This document shows positions 23,546-34,528 of a DNA stretch of 64,000 nucleotides, piece after piece. How positions within the stretch are numbered: position 1 is the first letter of the stretch; each line of letters begins with the position of its first letter. Below the pieces are notes generated by a model. The model ran no database searches and was not told where the DNA came from. It saw only the letters and a program-made list of their open reading frames with translations. The stretch comes from Sphagnum magellanicum (Eukaryota > Streptophyta > Sphagnopsida > Sphagnales > Sphagnaceae): positions 1,116,001 to 1,180,000 of the forward strand of contig CM038907.1 in the NCBI GenBank assembly GCA_021904315.1, written 5' to 3'. A program made the translations under genes and the position numbers.

Positions 23546-24968
23546 GTGTTGGGTGGGTATCCACTTTTGAACATACCAGCTGGTACCCATATCGAATCTC
23601 TTAAAAACATTTCATACCAGCCTGGTCCTGGTATTAGGATCCAATGTTGATTTTTTTGTCTCATATGTGATATACCCGGTATGAATATCCATCTAGCCAT
23701 GGTATTAAATTGTCATTATCTCAAGTACCTACCATGCAGCTATTGATAGAAGGCTGGTATTTGCCTGAGGTTGTGCCGGTTTGGTCCAGTGTCTTTTTTT
23801 ATTTTTTATTTTTATTTTTATTATTATTTTAATTTATAATTTTAAATTGCTGATGTGGCTACCATTTGACTACTCGTGATGCTAATTGGTCCACCTTTGG
23901 AAAATATTGGAGGTTTTGCAGGTGACTTTTTTTTTTAGAATGAGGATTTGATGATTTATTTTTTTGGGAGGTGTAGAGTTTAAAGTGGTGATTAATTTTT
24001 CTTCACCAAGGCCACATTTTGGCTAGAAGTTTTTTTCATTTGGACACTTTCTAGCTACCAGCAGGTCAATTGTGAAATAGCTTGTAAGTTATAAGTGATA
24101 ACTTATGACCAGTAAGAAAAAATGAGTAAACAACCAAAGCAAACTTGAAAATAACATATAAGTTCAATTCATATTCCATCATTCCAAAAAAAAACAAAAA
24201 TCACTTGTGAGGAGATTGAACCCTCCTTTAAACACCCATTGTAACACAAGGATAACTTAATTTAACACAAAAGACCACAAGGCAATTGTGACATTAGTTC
24301 AAACTTCAAAATTGTATCAGATATCAAAGACCACCAAAACTTGCCAAGCCCATAAAAACAAAAGGAGTACAATTCTAGAATCTCATTAGTAATTATTAAG
24401 CCAATGATAAGCACTTACAAAAGTTGTCCAATGCCAAAACCCAAGCCACAAAAAATAATTTATAATTAGATAATTGCTTAGCTTAAGCCTTGCAAAACTT
24501 GAAGATAATCTAGGCTCCTATTCCATAATGCTTTGCATGCCATAAATAAAATGTATCTACATATGGAAAAAGTTATGCAAGTAATAAAACTTATGGGATT
24601 ACATTTTAACCACTAAGCCTTGGTTGCTAATGAGTTCATTATAAAGCTTTTAGACTTACATAATGCCAAAGAATTAAAGCATTGCTCATTCTCAATGCTC
24701 CTAAGAACTTGTACAATGGCAATTTTTGCCAACTTGAAATATTCTAAGAAAAAGTAAAAAAGAACTTTGGATGTTAAAAAGTGTGCTGGAGGCAAAAGGT
24801 AGAGTTTGTATCAATAGGTTTGGCCATGGCATCATGTGCATTTCATTTCATGACCAACTTGAAATGTTGAATTTCAACAAAAGTTGTTAAAAACACTTCA
24901 AGCACCCACACATCAAAGTTGATCACTTTCTTGGGGTGGCAATATGCTTTTTTAATGACACTCAAATG
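23546..24968 (-). other. Helitron 3' untranslated and subterminal region
   Basis: Lies between the helicase stop codon and the terminal hairpin. AT-rich and without a recognisable gene; a run of diverged catt/tgg motifs near 23.55-23.8 kb is unexplained. Confidence 0.5.
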
Positions 24969-26654
24969 TTACAACACCTCTGTGTAAACAACATTGCGAG
25001 TGTACACACCAGCAGGTGCATCTTCATGAGCATCCTTCCACCCATCTGTAACCAGTAGTTTCACCCCTTCGGGGCACCCAATGCGCGACATGGCCACATA
25101 CAACTGGCCATGTGTAAATACAGGCTTGGGCAGAAAAATGCCGACCATCTTCAATGTCTGCCCTTGCGCCTTATTGATGGTCATGGCAAATGCAGGGCGC
25201 ACAGGGAACTGGCGACGGCGCAGAGTGAAAGGCATTCGTTCCGTGTTTGAAGGTGTGATGCTTAGCCATGAAATGAACACTCGTTGGCCCTTTGTAGGAC
25301 CTGTTGCCACCTCTGCTTCAATGACATGCTGCATGAGTTGAATGACAATGAGCCTGGTACCATTAGCCAGGCCGCTGGTCATGTTGCGTAATAATATGAT
25401 GGGACAACCCTCTTGCAAGTGCAGTTCATGGGGTGGTACGCCCGAAAAACTGAGTGTGTTCAAGAACTCAGTGGGGTAAATGCCATGTTGCTCCCCATGC
25501 ACCACAAAATCCGCGCTGTAATACACGCGGTGCTGTGCGGGCGAGCCATCGTGCTTTGTGAATGCATATTTGTCATTGATGAATTTATTGAGTGCATCCA
25601 CATCTTCGTTCAAAGGTGTAAGAATTGCACGCTCAATGATGTATGCAGATCTTGCAGCATACTCAACAATAGATGACAAAGTGCCATACATTTCTTCAAT
25701 CAAATCTGCCACAGTAGGGCCATTGCAGCACATGTCATGAGGAATAAGAATGGAGTCTTCACCAACAGAGGGATACACGCGCTCTGCGCCCTCCCCCACA
25801 CGTTGCAAGTAATCAGCAAATGCCTGCTGCCGTGTGGCATTTGCTTGTGCATGCGCCCCACCCTGAGCCAGCAACCTCTGCACGCGCATGTTGGTGTGCA
25901 ACTTGAATACATGCACATGTTGCCATATGTTGGAACGGTTCAAAGCTGCAGCGACGACATCTCCCTTGGTGCCGCGGGGCACAACAGGCAAAATTTGTCG
26001 AAAATCGCCGCTAAACACCACAACCAAGCCGCCAAAGGGCAGGAACTTGAATGCTGGGTTAATGACAGCCATGATGTCCTGCAAAGACCTGTTGACAGCC
26101 TCAAAAACATGCCTGTGCATCATGATAGCCTCATCCCACACAATGAGCGTAGCCGCTTGCAAAAGTGATGCCAGCTCAGAGTCCCTACTGATGTAGCATG
26201 TGGACGTGCTGTTGAGGCCTTGCACAGGGATTTTGAAATGTGAGTGTGCAGTGCGGCCTCCGTCCAGCAGTAATGCAGCAATGCCAGATGATGCCACAGC
26301 AATAGCGACCCGACCCTGTGCGCGCACGGTGCTCAGCAAGCAACTGTAGAGAAAGGTTTTGCTAGTGCCGCCAAGGCCATCGACAAAAAATGCACGACAG
26401 TCGACAGCGGCCATGACATTGTCATAGACAGCCCGTTGCTCAGGGTTAAGTTGCGGCACGTGCTCATCTCGCATGGCTGCTTGCGTTGCCACGTCATACC
26501 TGGCAATTTCGTCTACCACCACAGCACTCGCAGGTTGGGCCGCAGGCGTTGGCAAGTCAAATGCTGCTAAGCCCTGGCTGCTATTGAGGTGTGCCAACTG
26601 CAGCGCCAACTCCCGCATCACCATGTCTTGGATGGCAGCATCGAGTTTGCCGCG
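24969..26654 (-). CDS. Helitron RepHel exon 4: Pif1-type helicase
   Basis: A 562-codon exon (stop included) encoding the SF1B Pif1-like DNA helicase that unwinds the element during rolling-circle transposition. It opens with LNPEQRAVYDNV, then Walker A GLGGTSKT (about 26357-26380), GIAALLLDGGRTAHS, Walker B VWDEAIMMHR, VVFSGDFRQILPVV and the C-terminal QLYVAMSRIGCPEGVKLLV, finishing NVVYTEVL as complete plant Helitron proteins do. The usual GK[ST] of Walker A is SKT here (AGC for GGC), which should weaken ATP binding. Splicing from exon 3 (CGG at 28226) to CGC at 26654 keeps phase 0; the acceptor at 26665 is also possible but out of phase. GC-rich compared with the flanking introns. Confidence 0.9.
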   Translation of the reverse strand, partial: RGKLDAAIQDMVMRELALQLAHLNSSQGLAAFDLPTPAAQPASAVVVDEIARYDVATQAAMRDEHVPQLNPEQRAVYDNVMAAVDCRAFFVDGLGGTSKTFLYSCLLSTVRAQGRVAIAVASSGIAALLLDGGRTAHSHFKIPVQGLNSTSTCYISRDSELASLLQAATLIVWDEAIMMHRHVFEAVNRSLQDIMAVINPAFKFLPFGGLVVVFSGDFRQILPVVPRGTKGDVVAAALNRSNIWQHVHVFKLHTNMRVQRLLAQGGAHAQANATRQQAFADYLQRVGEGAERVYPSVGEDSILIPHDMCCNGPTVADLIEEMYGTLSSIVEYAARSAYIIERAILTPLNEDVDALNKFINDKYAFTKHDGSPAQHRVYYSADFVVHGEQHGIYPTEFLNTLSFSGVPPHELHLQEGCPIILLRNMTSGLANGTRLIVIQLMQHVIEAEVATGPTKGQRVFISWLSITPSNTERMPFTLRRRQFPVRPAFAMTINKAQGQTLKMVGIFLPKPVFTHGQLYVAMSRIGCPEGVKLLVTDGWKDAHEDAPAGVYTRNVVYTEVL

Positions 26655-28225
26655 CTGGCTTGCCCTGCACATTATAGGAGCACACACACAACATAGTGAA
26701 CTTTGAATCCAATTGGGAAAATCTACAAATCTAATTGGGAAGACTCGATGGAAATAATTATAAGGTTTTTGCAAACCTTTTCATCAATTGTAACATAATG
26801 ACATGCCTTAGAAAAAACATGGCCCAAAAAAGTGCCTTTGAAACTTTCATCCAAACTTAAAATTTCACAATGCATGATTCATTTCAAAGCAATTGTCATT
26901 GCATTCAATCCGTATTGTTCAAGTAATTTTGTCAATTTTTTGGCCCAAGCTTGACCAATAGTTTTTATTGCTTCAAATAACCCAATGGTCATTTGTTTAG
27001 GTTGTTAATCACAAGAACAAAACTATCATGTGCCCCCTTAAACATCCATAAATCAAAACTTGTTGTATATATACAATCTACCAATTTTGGTAAAACATAT
27101 ACTTGTTTTGTTTTCTTCACCAATTAACATTTGATGAGAAAATTATTTTCTCAAATGGAAGACAACTCAAGTACACAAATGTAAAATCAAATGTTTAAAC
27201 CAAACATTTTCCACAAATTGCAATGGTGATTGATTTTTCATAATTAAAAGGCCAAGGTTTTGCAAGAAATCTTTTAATTGTTCATCATACTTTTTAAAAG
27301 GATCTTGGACACACAAAAAACTTAGACATTACATTCTTTGACACATTAGGCCTTTTCTTTATTGGTTGTCTTTCAAAAGTTCATTTTAATAGACCATTTA
27401 CTTCTTCAATTTTTTTGACAATTACAACATGATTCCCATTCGCATGTTTTTTTAAAGTTGTTATTCCATATGTTTATAATATGTTATAAGTTCATTTTTT
27501 TCTTTTGTGCTTGGATTAAAAACATGTAAAGGATTGTTGTAGCAAACAAACATCTCATGATTTGAAAGTTTGTAGGATCAACTTATTTGTCATCATTTAA
27601 ATACAAAAGAACCCAACAAATTACATTGCTATTTCTTGAACATGCAATTTTTGAAGGTTTGTTTCCATTTGTTTCATTTGTTTACGTTATTTCTTTTGTT
27701 GTATTTTTTTATGTAAAAATTTTCATTCAAAATTTCATCTTGCATATTCCATTGATTGAAACAAATTTCATTTTCACCATCAATTAAAATTACATTTTCA
27801 TTTTGATCACTTGATTCCATTTCTTAATAGATATTTGTTAGGTTGGAGGATAAATTTTTAAATAAGTATAAAATTTTCCAAAATTATGGGTTTCAATTTG
27901 AATTGCCTAATTTATGCAAAGGCTACCAAACAAAAAAGGAAAAAACAATTATAAGAAAATAAAGTAGTTGCAAGCATTAATAAGATTTTGGAGGTAAAAG
28001 TTGTGCCAAAAAAAAATTAAATTAATGTGGGAATTTTTTTGTGCAAATGGGATTTTAATCCTACACACGATGCATGACACACAATATGTCAAATGATTAA
28101 CATGGATAATTATTTTTCCTAAAACATGTCTAATTAAAATAAAAACAAAAATTGAAAACAAATGTTTGAAAAAAAATAGGAAAATTAAAAACTAAAAAAA
28201 ATTTTAAAATGTAAAAAACACCAAC
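26655..28225 (-). other. RepHel intron 3
   Basis: 1.57 kb of very AT-rich sequence between exons 3 and 4. No coding content. Its composition contrasts sharply with the flanking exons, which marks the exon edges well; the donor (CGG|GTTGG) is the weakest of the predicted junctions. Confidence 0.6.
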
Positions 28226-29162
28226 CCGGCATGCTTGATAAAGGAAGTCTTCTGCCATGTCGTCCTTGAAGCGCTCCCACAAAGCCAATGGGTTTGCAAC
28301 AACATTGAACACCAGCAAGGCAACAAATAATGCCCTGAGGCATGAGGCACTGGCCATGCTTACAGCCTCCTCCATGCACTGGGCCCACTCAGCATCGTCC
28401 TGTAGTAAACCACGCTGCTGACATGTTTCTTTGAAAGATGCGTGCTGCGTGGGATGTTGCAAGTGCTTGTTGGTGCACGCTAGGTCTTCAAAAGACGTAG
28501 CCCCAGGCACGTGATGTAGCAAAAGACGCAAGAAGTACCTCTCCCCCTCGGAGGGTTGCACAAAGTACATGTGGCCGACAGGTAGCAGACCTAGCGTCCG
28601 TGTGTGGAGTGCCCATTGCTTTTCCTTCTTTTTCCATGTCGCAATGCGAGGAAAGTCATGGTAAAGCGTGTTGAGAGCCAAGCACAATGGTGTAGATGGA
28701 TTAACATGCTCCCGTGCTGTTTTGTTAAATGCAAACCATGCAGTCAGAGTTGTGTGAGGGTTCCGGTTAAGTATGGTCGCAGCATCAGTGCCCTCTTGAA
28801 ACAGGATGGTCTGACGCCCTTTCAAGTGCACAGCAAGTCGAATGACATTGGGGTGCTCCTTGTGTAGATCAAAGCCATACAGACGGTGGCTGGCCTCAGA
28901 AGTCGACACATACCGGCCGTCTTGGTAGATCTTGATCTCATCCCGCATGAGTGGCTAAGCGGGCGCAGTGCCGTCAGGTGCAATAACGTCCACTGGGCCA
29001 ACGTCCACCTGTGCACGGTCATGGCCCTTGTAGACGTACTTGTAGAGGTATTTGACAGCCGCGACGGAGGTGCAGACCTCCACGTTGATGTGGCAATTGA
29101 AGAGCAGGCACAGGTACGGGTTGTAAGGCACCACCCAACAATTGTCAAAGGCAAACCCACCC
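28226..29162 (-). CDS. Helitron RepHel exon 3: Rep tyrosine motif and linker domain
   Basis: Exon of 937 bases. It starts GGFAFDNCWVVPYNPYL, continues CHINVEVCTS and the Rep tyrosine motif VKYLYKYVYKG (29034-29064), whose tyrosines nick and rejoin DNA, then the conserved linker (IYQDGRYVSTSEASHRL, HPNVIRLAVHLKGRQ, YFLRLLLHHVPGATSFEDL, LRALFVALLVFN). One in-frame TAG at 28957-28955 interrupts it between TAPA and PLMRDE; the frame is the same on both sides, so this looks like a single point change. The acceptor CTGCTGCAG before 29162 joins the exon 2 donor in phase. Confidence 0.85.
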
Positions 29163-30290
29163 CTGCAGCAACAGCAGCCAAACATCAGTTGTTACGTGAG
29201 CGGTGTCACAGGTTAATAAGCGCAAGCATGGCAGCATAGTCGTGCATAAATTAGTAATTTAATCTTGTATATGTTCATACATGTAATATTTTATTTTTAT
29301 GTAAACCGAATTTATTTTATGATATATAATTGATGATAATTAAATTGTGAAATTTTAATATTCATTCTTTTTTTTTTCTGTGATAGCTTAATATTTATTT
29401 AAAATTATGATCAAAATTCATTAAACATTAAATTACATGTAATTTTTATTTGTCAAAATGAATGGTTATGTACGATGTAATTTTTTTTAATGCATTCAAG
29501 CAATAGTGTTCAATATATATATAAATTTAAAATTTAAATATAAGTTGATAATAATGCATATGTTCAATACATGTAATTTCTATTTTTGTGTAAATCAAAT
29601 TTAATTTTCAATATTTCAAAGGATGATAAATAATTAATATTTTGGTGGAACTCTAATTTTTATGCACTTTTATACATATGATAACTAAGTTATATTTGTT
29701 CAAATTTTATCAAAATTCATGAAGTTTAAATTACACGTAAATTTTATTTGTGAAAATGAATTTTCTGTAGGATGAAGTTTTTTCATATATATATATAAGT
29801 TAAGAATATTGTGTATTGAAATATTAGTTAGGCTAATATGTTTGTTAATGGGGTTTTTTATTATTTTGATATTGAAATTGATTTAAGAGGAAAAGAAAAC
29901 TGAATAGGTTCTGATGTTATTTTTCAACAAATTTTGTGGGGTAGTTTGTTGATGTCCCTTATCAAAATATTCCAATATATTACAATTATTTTATTATTTT
30001 AATTCATAAACAAAGGGCTTCCTCTTTTTCCTAATTGAAGGAAACAACGCAATTTGAAAAGATACAATTTTTCTTTAATTTCTTTTTTGTTCAAATTTTG
30101 ACAGACTTTGATTCGTTTTATAGACCCAAAAAGAGACAATATTTTTCTTATGTCTTCTGTGTTTGTAATCAAAATATGCCTGATTGATATGCTCTTTTCT
30201 GAGGTTGTCTATAGCTCAATCTTTTTTGTTCAAATTTTGACAAACTTTGTTGTCAGTCCAAATGCATGGTCCTATTGCCAGCACATTTAC
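29163..30290 (-). other. RepHel intron 2, carrying a copy of the element's tandem-repeat unit
   Basis: 1.13 kb, AT-rich. The donor GAGCG|GTAAATG and acceptor CTGCAG|GGGTGG keep the Rep frame. At 30055-30245 it holds a unit of the same repeat that forms the array at 34.5-35.5 kb. Confidence 0.7.
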
Positions 30291-31467
30291 CGCTCAAATG
30301 TGTGGCCATCATCCCGGCGGTGGTAAATTGGGTAGGAGTCAGTGGTGTTGGTGGTGTGCTCTGTGAAGGCCTTAGGGTAGCCTTTTGAACGAACGCCGTC
30401 AGCCATGCAAGGGCAATGTGGGTTGATGGTGCCACAGGGGCCATGTAGCATGCAACTTGTAACGACCTCAAAAAAAGTGGGGTGTGCATCCTTATCAGGC
30501 AACTCTGCAGACACCATGCGGTCGTACTCATCGGGCCCTCGTGGTTTGTGATCGGAATGCAAAATGAGCAGAATGTGTGCATGGGGCAGGCCTCTCTTCT
30601 GCCACTCAATGACATGAATGTTAGCCACCACTTTGCCAAAAATGCCCTTCTTCAAAAGCTCGTCCAGCAAGTGTTGTAATTTGCCAAAAAAAACACGTGT
30701 GACCAAATCAGGGCGGTCATTGGCAATCTCGCCGGGCTTCAGCACGCTGATAATCTCTTCCCACTTGGGGTTGCAGGTCATGGTGATGAACAAATCAGGC
30801 TTGCCATATTGGCGGACAATGGCCATGGAATCTTGGTATAATTGAGCCATGTGTCGGTGGCCACCAATGAATGAAGATGGCAATACAATGAGCCTGCCTA
30901 GGTTATCGATGTTGGCGTCGTTATTGGCAATTACATCAGCTAGGCCACCATAGATTGCAGCACGCAAAGGGCCTTGGTTGTTGCGTATGTAAAACAGCCG
31001 TTGTGATTCCACTTTGCTATATTGGTCAACAACCCACTCTTGATACAAACATTTGCCATACACAAAGAGGGCGTGCGATGCCGGGTTCCTATCTTGCATG
31101 TGATAGCAAGCCCACTCCCGTGCAGTGATTTTTTTGCTTCGTGCAGGTTGTGCTGGCCCTGCATCTGTTACAACATGCTCAGCATCACCTTCCTCCTCGT
31201 TGCTATCATTTTGTGTAGGTTGTGTTAGCTCTACATCTGCTGCAACATGCCCAGCGTCACCTTCCTCCTCCCCGCCAGCAGCCCGCCGACGGTCAGGGGC
31301 AACAGCAGCATGGGGCATGCCTGGCTGCCAGCCGAGCTCACCATGAGGATGGAACAACACAAAGTGGAGCGGATCGTAAGCAGGGTGCAGGTCACTGATC
31401 CTCCATAGCCCGCCGCCACGTGCACGCACTCTGATGTCCCTGCCTGTAACCGACTCGTCACTGTCGC
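30291..31467 (-). CDS. Helitron RepHel exon 2: Helitron-like N domain with HUH motif
   Basis: Exon of 1177 bases with an open frame throughout. It encodes the Rep endonuclease part: RISDLHPAYDPLHFVLFHP, an acidic low-complexity stretch with EEEGDA repeats, REWACYHMQDR, PSSFIGGHRHMAQLYQDSM, FITMTCNPKW and the metal-binding HUH motif in GLPHAHILL (HAH at 30575-30583), ending in a Cys/His-containing CGTINPHCPC region. It matches the Pfam Helitron_like_N family. The HUH endonuclease cuts the donor and target strands. The acceptor GCACAG|GCGACAG and the exon 1 donor together rebuild a codon in phase. No stop or frame break seen. Confidence 0.9.
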
Positions 31468-33118
31468 CTGTGCAAGAGCAACAACATTTATGTCAATGAA
31501 TGAGGAACATTGCATCAAATGTACGATGGCAACAAACAAACAGCACAGTAGTACACATTGTTGAAGAACCTCACCTGGCAACAGCCCAGCCACTTCGGGG
31601 ATGGGTAGATTACTCTTATGTGGCCCTTTACAACACCTTAAAACAAAAGAGAAAACAAAACAACAACAAATATATAAAACAGTGAGGCCATTGAAATCCT
31701 CTTTACCTTCTTCTACTGTATTTCAAACAAATGCACCAATCATCCAAGCAAATTAGGGTGCATGTCAAAATAAACATGTAGTCCACTTCCAAGGTCTATA
31801 CCACTAAAAAAGAAAGAAAGGCCCAACAACCTTATAAGAGATTTATCACTTAGATCATTTTAGTATCTACATTACACATACACACATAAAGTGCTAACAC
31901 TCAACACATGGATATGGCTATAGGAGGTATTTAGATTAAAAGTTCACGAATGGTTGTCCTTTGTCCCATCTACTTCCTACTCCCACTACATGCTACAAAC
32001 ACCAACACCAAAACAACATACAAATTTGAACCTAAAAATATGTTATCGCAACATGCTAAGCTCAACAATAAAAATCCAACTCCTACATAGATTGAAGTGA
32101 CCTCCCTTACCTCCTATGAAAGTGGTGATTCACTTGCAAATCCTTTTGAAAATGCTTTCAACTCAACATAAATCCCATTTAATTGGCTAAACTCCAACCA
32201 ACAATTTCACCTCTCAAAAACATAATTAGATTATGGTCTAGAATATTGAAAATACCAATTTTATCATGTAAAAAAGGTCACTTCTACCTACTATTAATTT
32301 GAATTATTAGGCTACCATAGTTATTAATAAATAGTAAAAACCATCAAGTATTTTTATTTTCATCAAATATCTATCTTGTAATTGTGATTCAATAATTTGC
32401 TTTGAAAATTGTAATATGGTGATATGCCTTCTATCAGTAGGTTCTTAAGGTCTATCATTTTTTAATTTTTTTATTACTCAATATCTAGCAAATAGGTGAT
32501 TTATTAATCTTTTACTTATGCTTAATAGCATGTCCAATGTGTACTATGATTCACTTAAGTTTTTAAATATAATGAAAACCTTTTTACTTGCAACCAAGAA
32601 CTATGATGAAAAGAGTGCAATACTTCTCTTTCAATGAGTCGTGAAGATTAAATGTAATGGTTATCATTACTATTTTTTTTCAGCATAATATCAAGCCAAG
32701 AAATGAATAAATTATCATTTCTATTGCCCAACCTTGATTTCAAAAAATAAAATAATTATTTAGCACCTAAATGTCAAACCCAAATAAGGCACCATGTTAA
32801 TCATTTAACATTAGACCCACAATGGCATATACAATTCTGGGTAATTTTTCATACCCATACATCAAAATGGCCAGATTCTCAATTGAGACTCCATCCATTC
32901 CATAAATTTTCAACCTTAGGTTTGTTTGGGTTGTCCAGCATATTGTTACAGAGGTTTCTTTGACACAATATAAAACATATTCAAATGATCAGCACTTGCC
33001 CCTTTAAATGATTCTCTACATTTGATTCAAAAAATTGTCAAAACTATTCATAAGAGGGAAAAAAAAAGTCTTTTAGACTTTAAAGCCTTGGACACTCAAA
33101 GCTACTGAAGAACCTCAC
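31468..33118 (-). other. RepHel intron 1, with a duplicated 5' splice site
   Basis: 1.65 kb, AT-rich. A 39-bp block containing the end of exon 1 and its donor occurs twice, at 33106-33144 (the true exon end) and at 31562-31600 (inside the intron), with one base different. Between them lie 1505 bp with no recognised gene. Confidence 0.65.
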
Positions 33119-34472
33119 TTGGCAACAGCCCAGCCACTTCGGGGGCAGTAGGAGCATTGTAGCGTCGCTTGTCAATGTTGCCGTTGACCCTGATGACAAC
33201 TTCCCATTGAGGCAAGTCATGTGCGGGCATGTCCATGACTTGTTTGAAACGTTGCACAAATGTGTTGTGATCATGCAACATCTGTTGTAGCCCCGCCAAA
33301 GTTGGCTGATGCAAAGCAGCGCTCGTAGCACCCAAAGCTGCAAGGCGTGCTGTGACTTGTGCATCCATAGAATCAATGATGTACAATTGGGCGAATTGTG
33401 GCACATCATGCTCGGTGGGCTGTAAAGGCCCCAACAAGTGATGCACAGCCCCTTTGATGGCAATCATGTTGATCCCTTGTTCCGGGGAATGGATGTGCAG
33501 GCCCGTTGAGGCCATCTGCAATGCAGAGTTGTATGCACGAATGTTCTGCTTGAAATCCTTAGTGGCAGGTGGCAAAGGCTGGTGCTCATTGGGCACACTG
33601 GTGAGCAAATCTCTGAGTGGTTGAGGTGCAGGGGCGGGGAAAGCATTGCTCAACCCAGACATCTTGCCACCGTCGCAACACAAAGTGGTGCGCTTTTTCT
33701 CGTGCTCAAAGCGGAATGCATTGCAGTGTGTGCACCTATGTGACATGGCACCCAATGAGTGTACCACCAACCCCTCCACCTCATCCGCAGTGTGCAAGGC
33801 TTGCTTCCCAAATCGCCGGGCGCGAGCCCTTCGCCTGGCAGAAGTATCCCGTTCCCTGACTGCGTGCTGCTGTTCAGGGAACTGAGCTGCCCTGGCAACA
33901 CGCCTGGCAGAGGCATCCTGTTCCCTGGCTGCTTGCTGCTGTTCAGCAAACTGAGCTGCCCTGGCAGCACGCATGGCAGAGGCATCCTGCTCCCTGGCTG
34001 CTTGCTGCTGTTCAGCGAACTGAGCTGCCCTAACAGCACGCATGGCAGAGGCATCCTGTTCCCTGGCTGCTTGCTGCTGTTCAGTGAACTGATTTGCCCT
34101 GGCAGCACGCCTGGCAGAGGCATCTTGTTCCGTGGCTGCTTGCTGCTGTTTAGCGAACTGAGCTGCCCTGGCAGCACGCCTGGCAGAGGCATCCTGTTCC
34201 CTGGCTGCTTGCTGCTGTTTAGCGAACTGAGTTGCCCTGGCAGCACGCATGGCAGAGGCATCCTGTTCCCTGGCTGCTTGCTGCTGTTCAACGAACTGAG
34301 CTGCCCTCGAAGCACGCCTGGCAGAGGCATTTCGTTCCCTGACTGCGTGTTGCTGTTTAGCGAACTGAGCTGCCCTAGCAGCACGCCTGGCAGAGGCATC
34401 CTGTTCCCTGGCTACTTGCTGCTGTTCAGCGGACTGAGCTGCCCTGGCAGCGCGCCTAGTGGTAGCATTCAT
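33119..34472 (-). CDS. Helitron RepHel exon 1: repeat-rich N-terminus and Cys-rich region
   Basis: Exon of 1354 bases from ATG at 34472. Nine tandem 23-residue units (RRAARAAQFAEQQQAAREQD-like, 33837-34457) form a highly charged, probably helical segment; Arg/Gln-rich repeats at this place are common in plant Helitron proteins. A Cys-rich motif follows (CTHCNAFRFEHEK...LCCDGGKM), then the conserved NIRAYNSALQMAS, FAQLYIIDS and PEVAGLLP segments. The donor CCAA|GTGAGG leaves one base that completes a codon with exon 2. Because the repeat is 69 bp, long spurious frames also exist on the other strand and in another frame. Confidence 0.85.
33837..34457 (-). repeat. 69-bp coding minisatellite, nine units
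   Basis: Nine consecutive 69-bp units in RepHel exon 1, each coding 23 residues, with scattered substitutions and no frame change. Unit number probably varies among copies of the element. Confidence 0.9.
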
Positions 34473-34528
34473 TTGCCTGGCTGCATCAATGCGAGGGGAG
34501 GAGGACCTAAAACTAAAAATTGTTTTTA
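34473..34528 (-). other. Helitron leader upstream of the RepHel ATG
   Basis: Short sequence between the repeat block and the ATG at 34472. An upstream in-frame extension without an ATG exists, so the start is the first ATG of the frame. Confidence 0.4.

Noticed and set aside
25737-26196. Plus-strand frames of 100-143 codons opposite the helicase exon
   Set aside because: Antisense shadows of the GC-rich Pif1 exon with no domain of their own.
33650-34399. 249-codon minus-strand open frame in another phase
   Set aside because: Same cause: a second frame of the 69-bp repeat, without any conserved domain.
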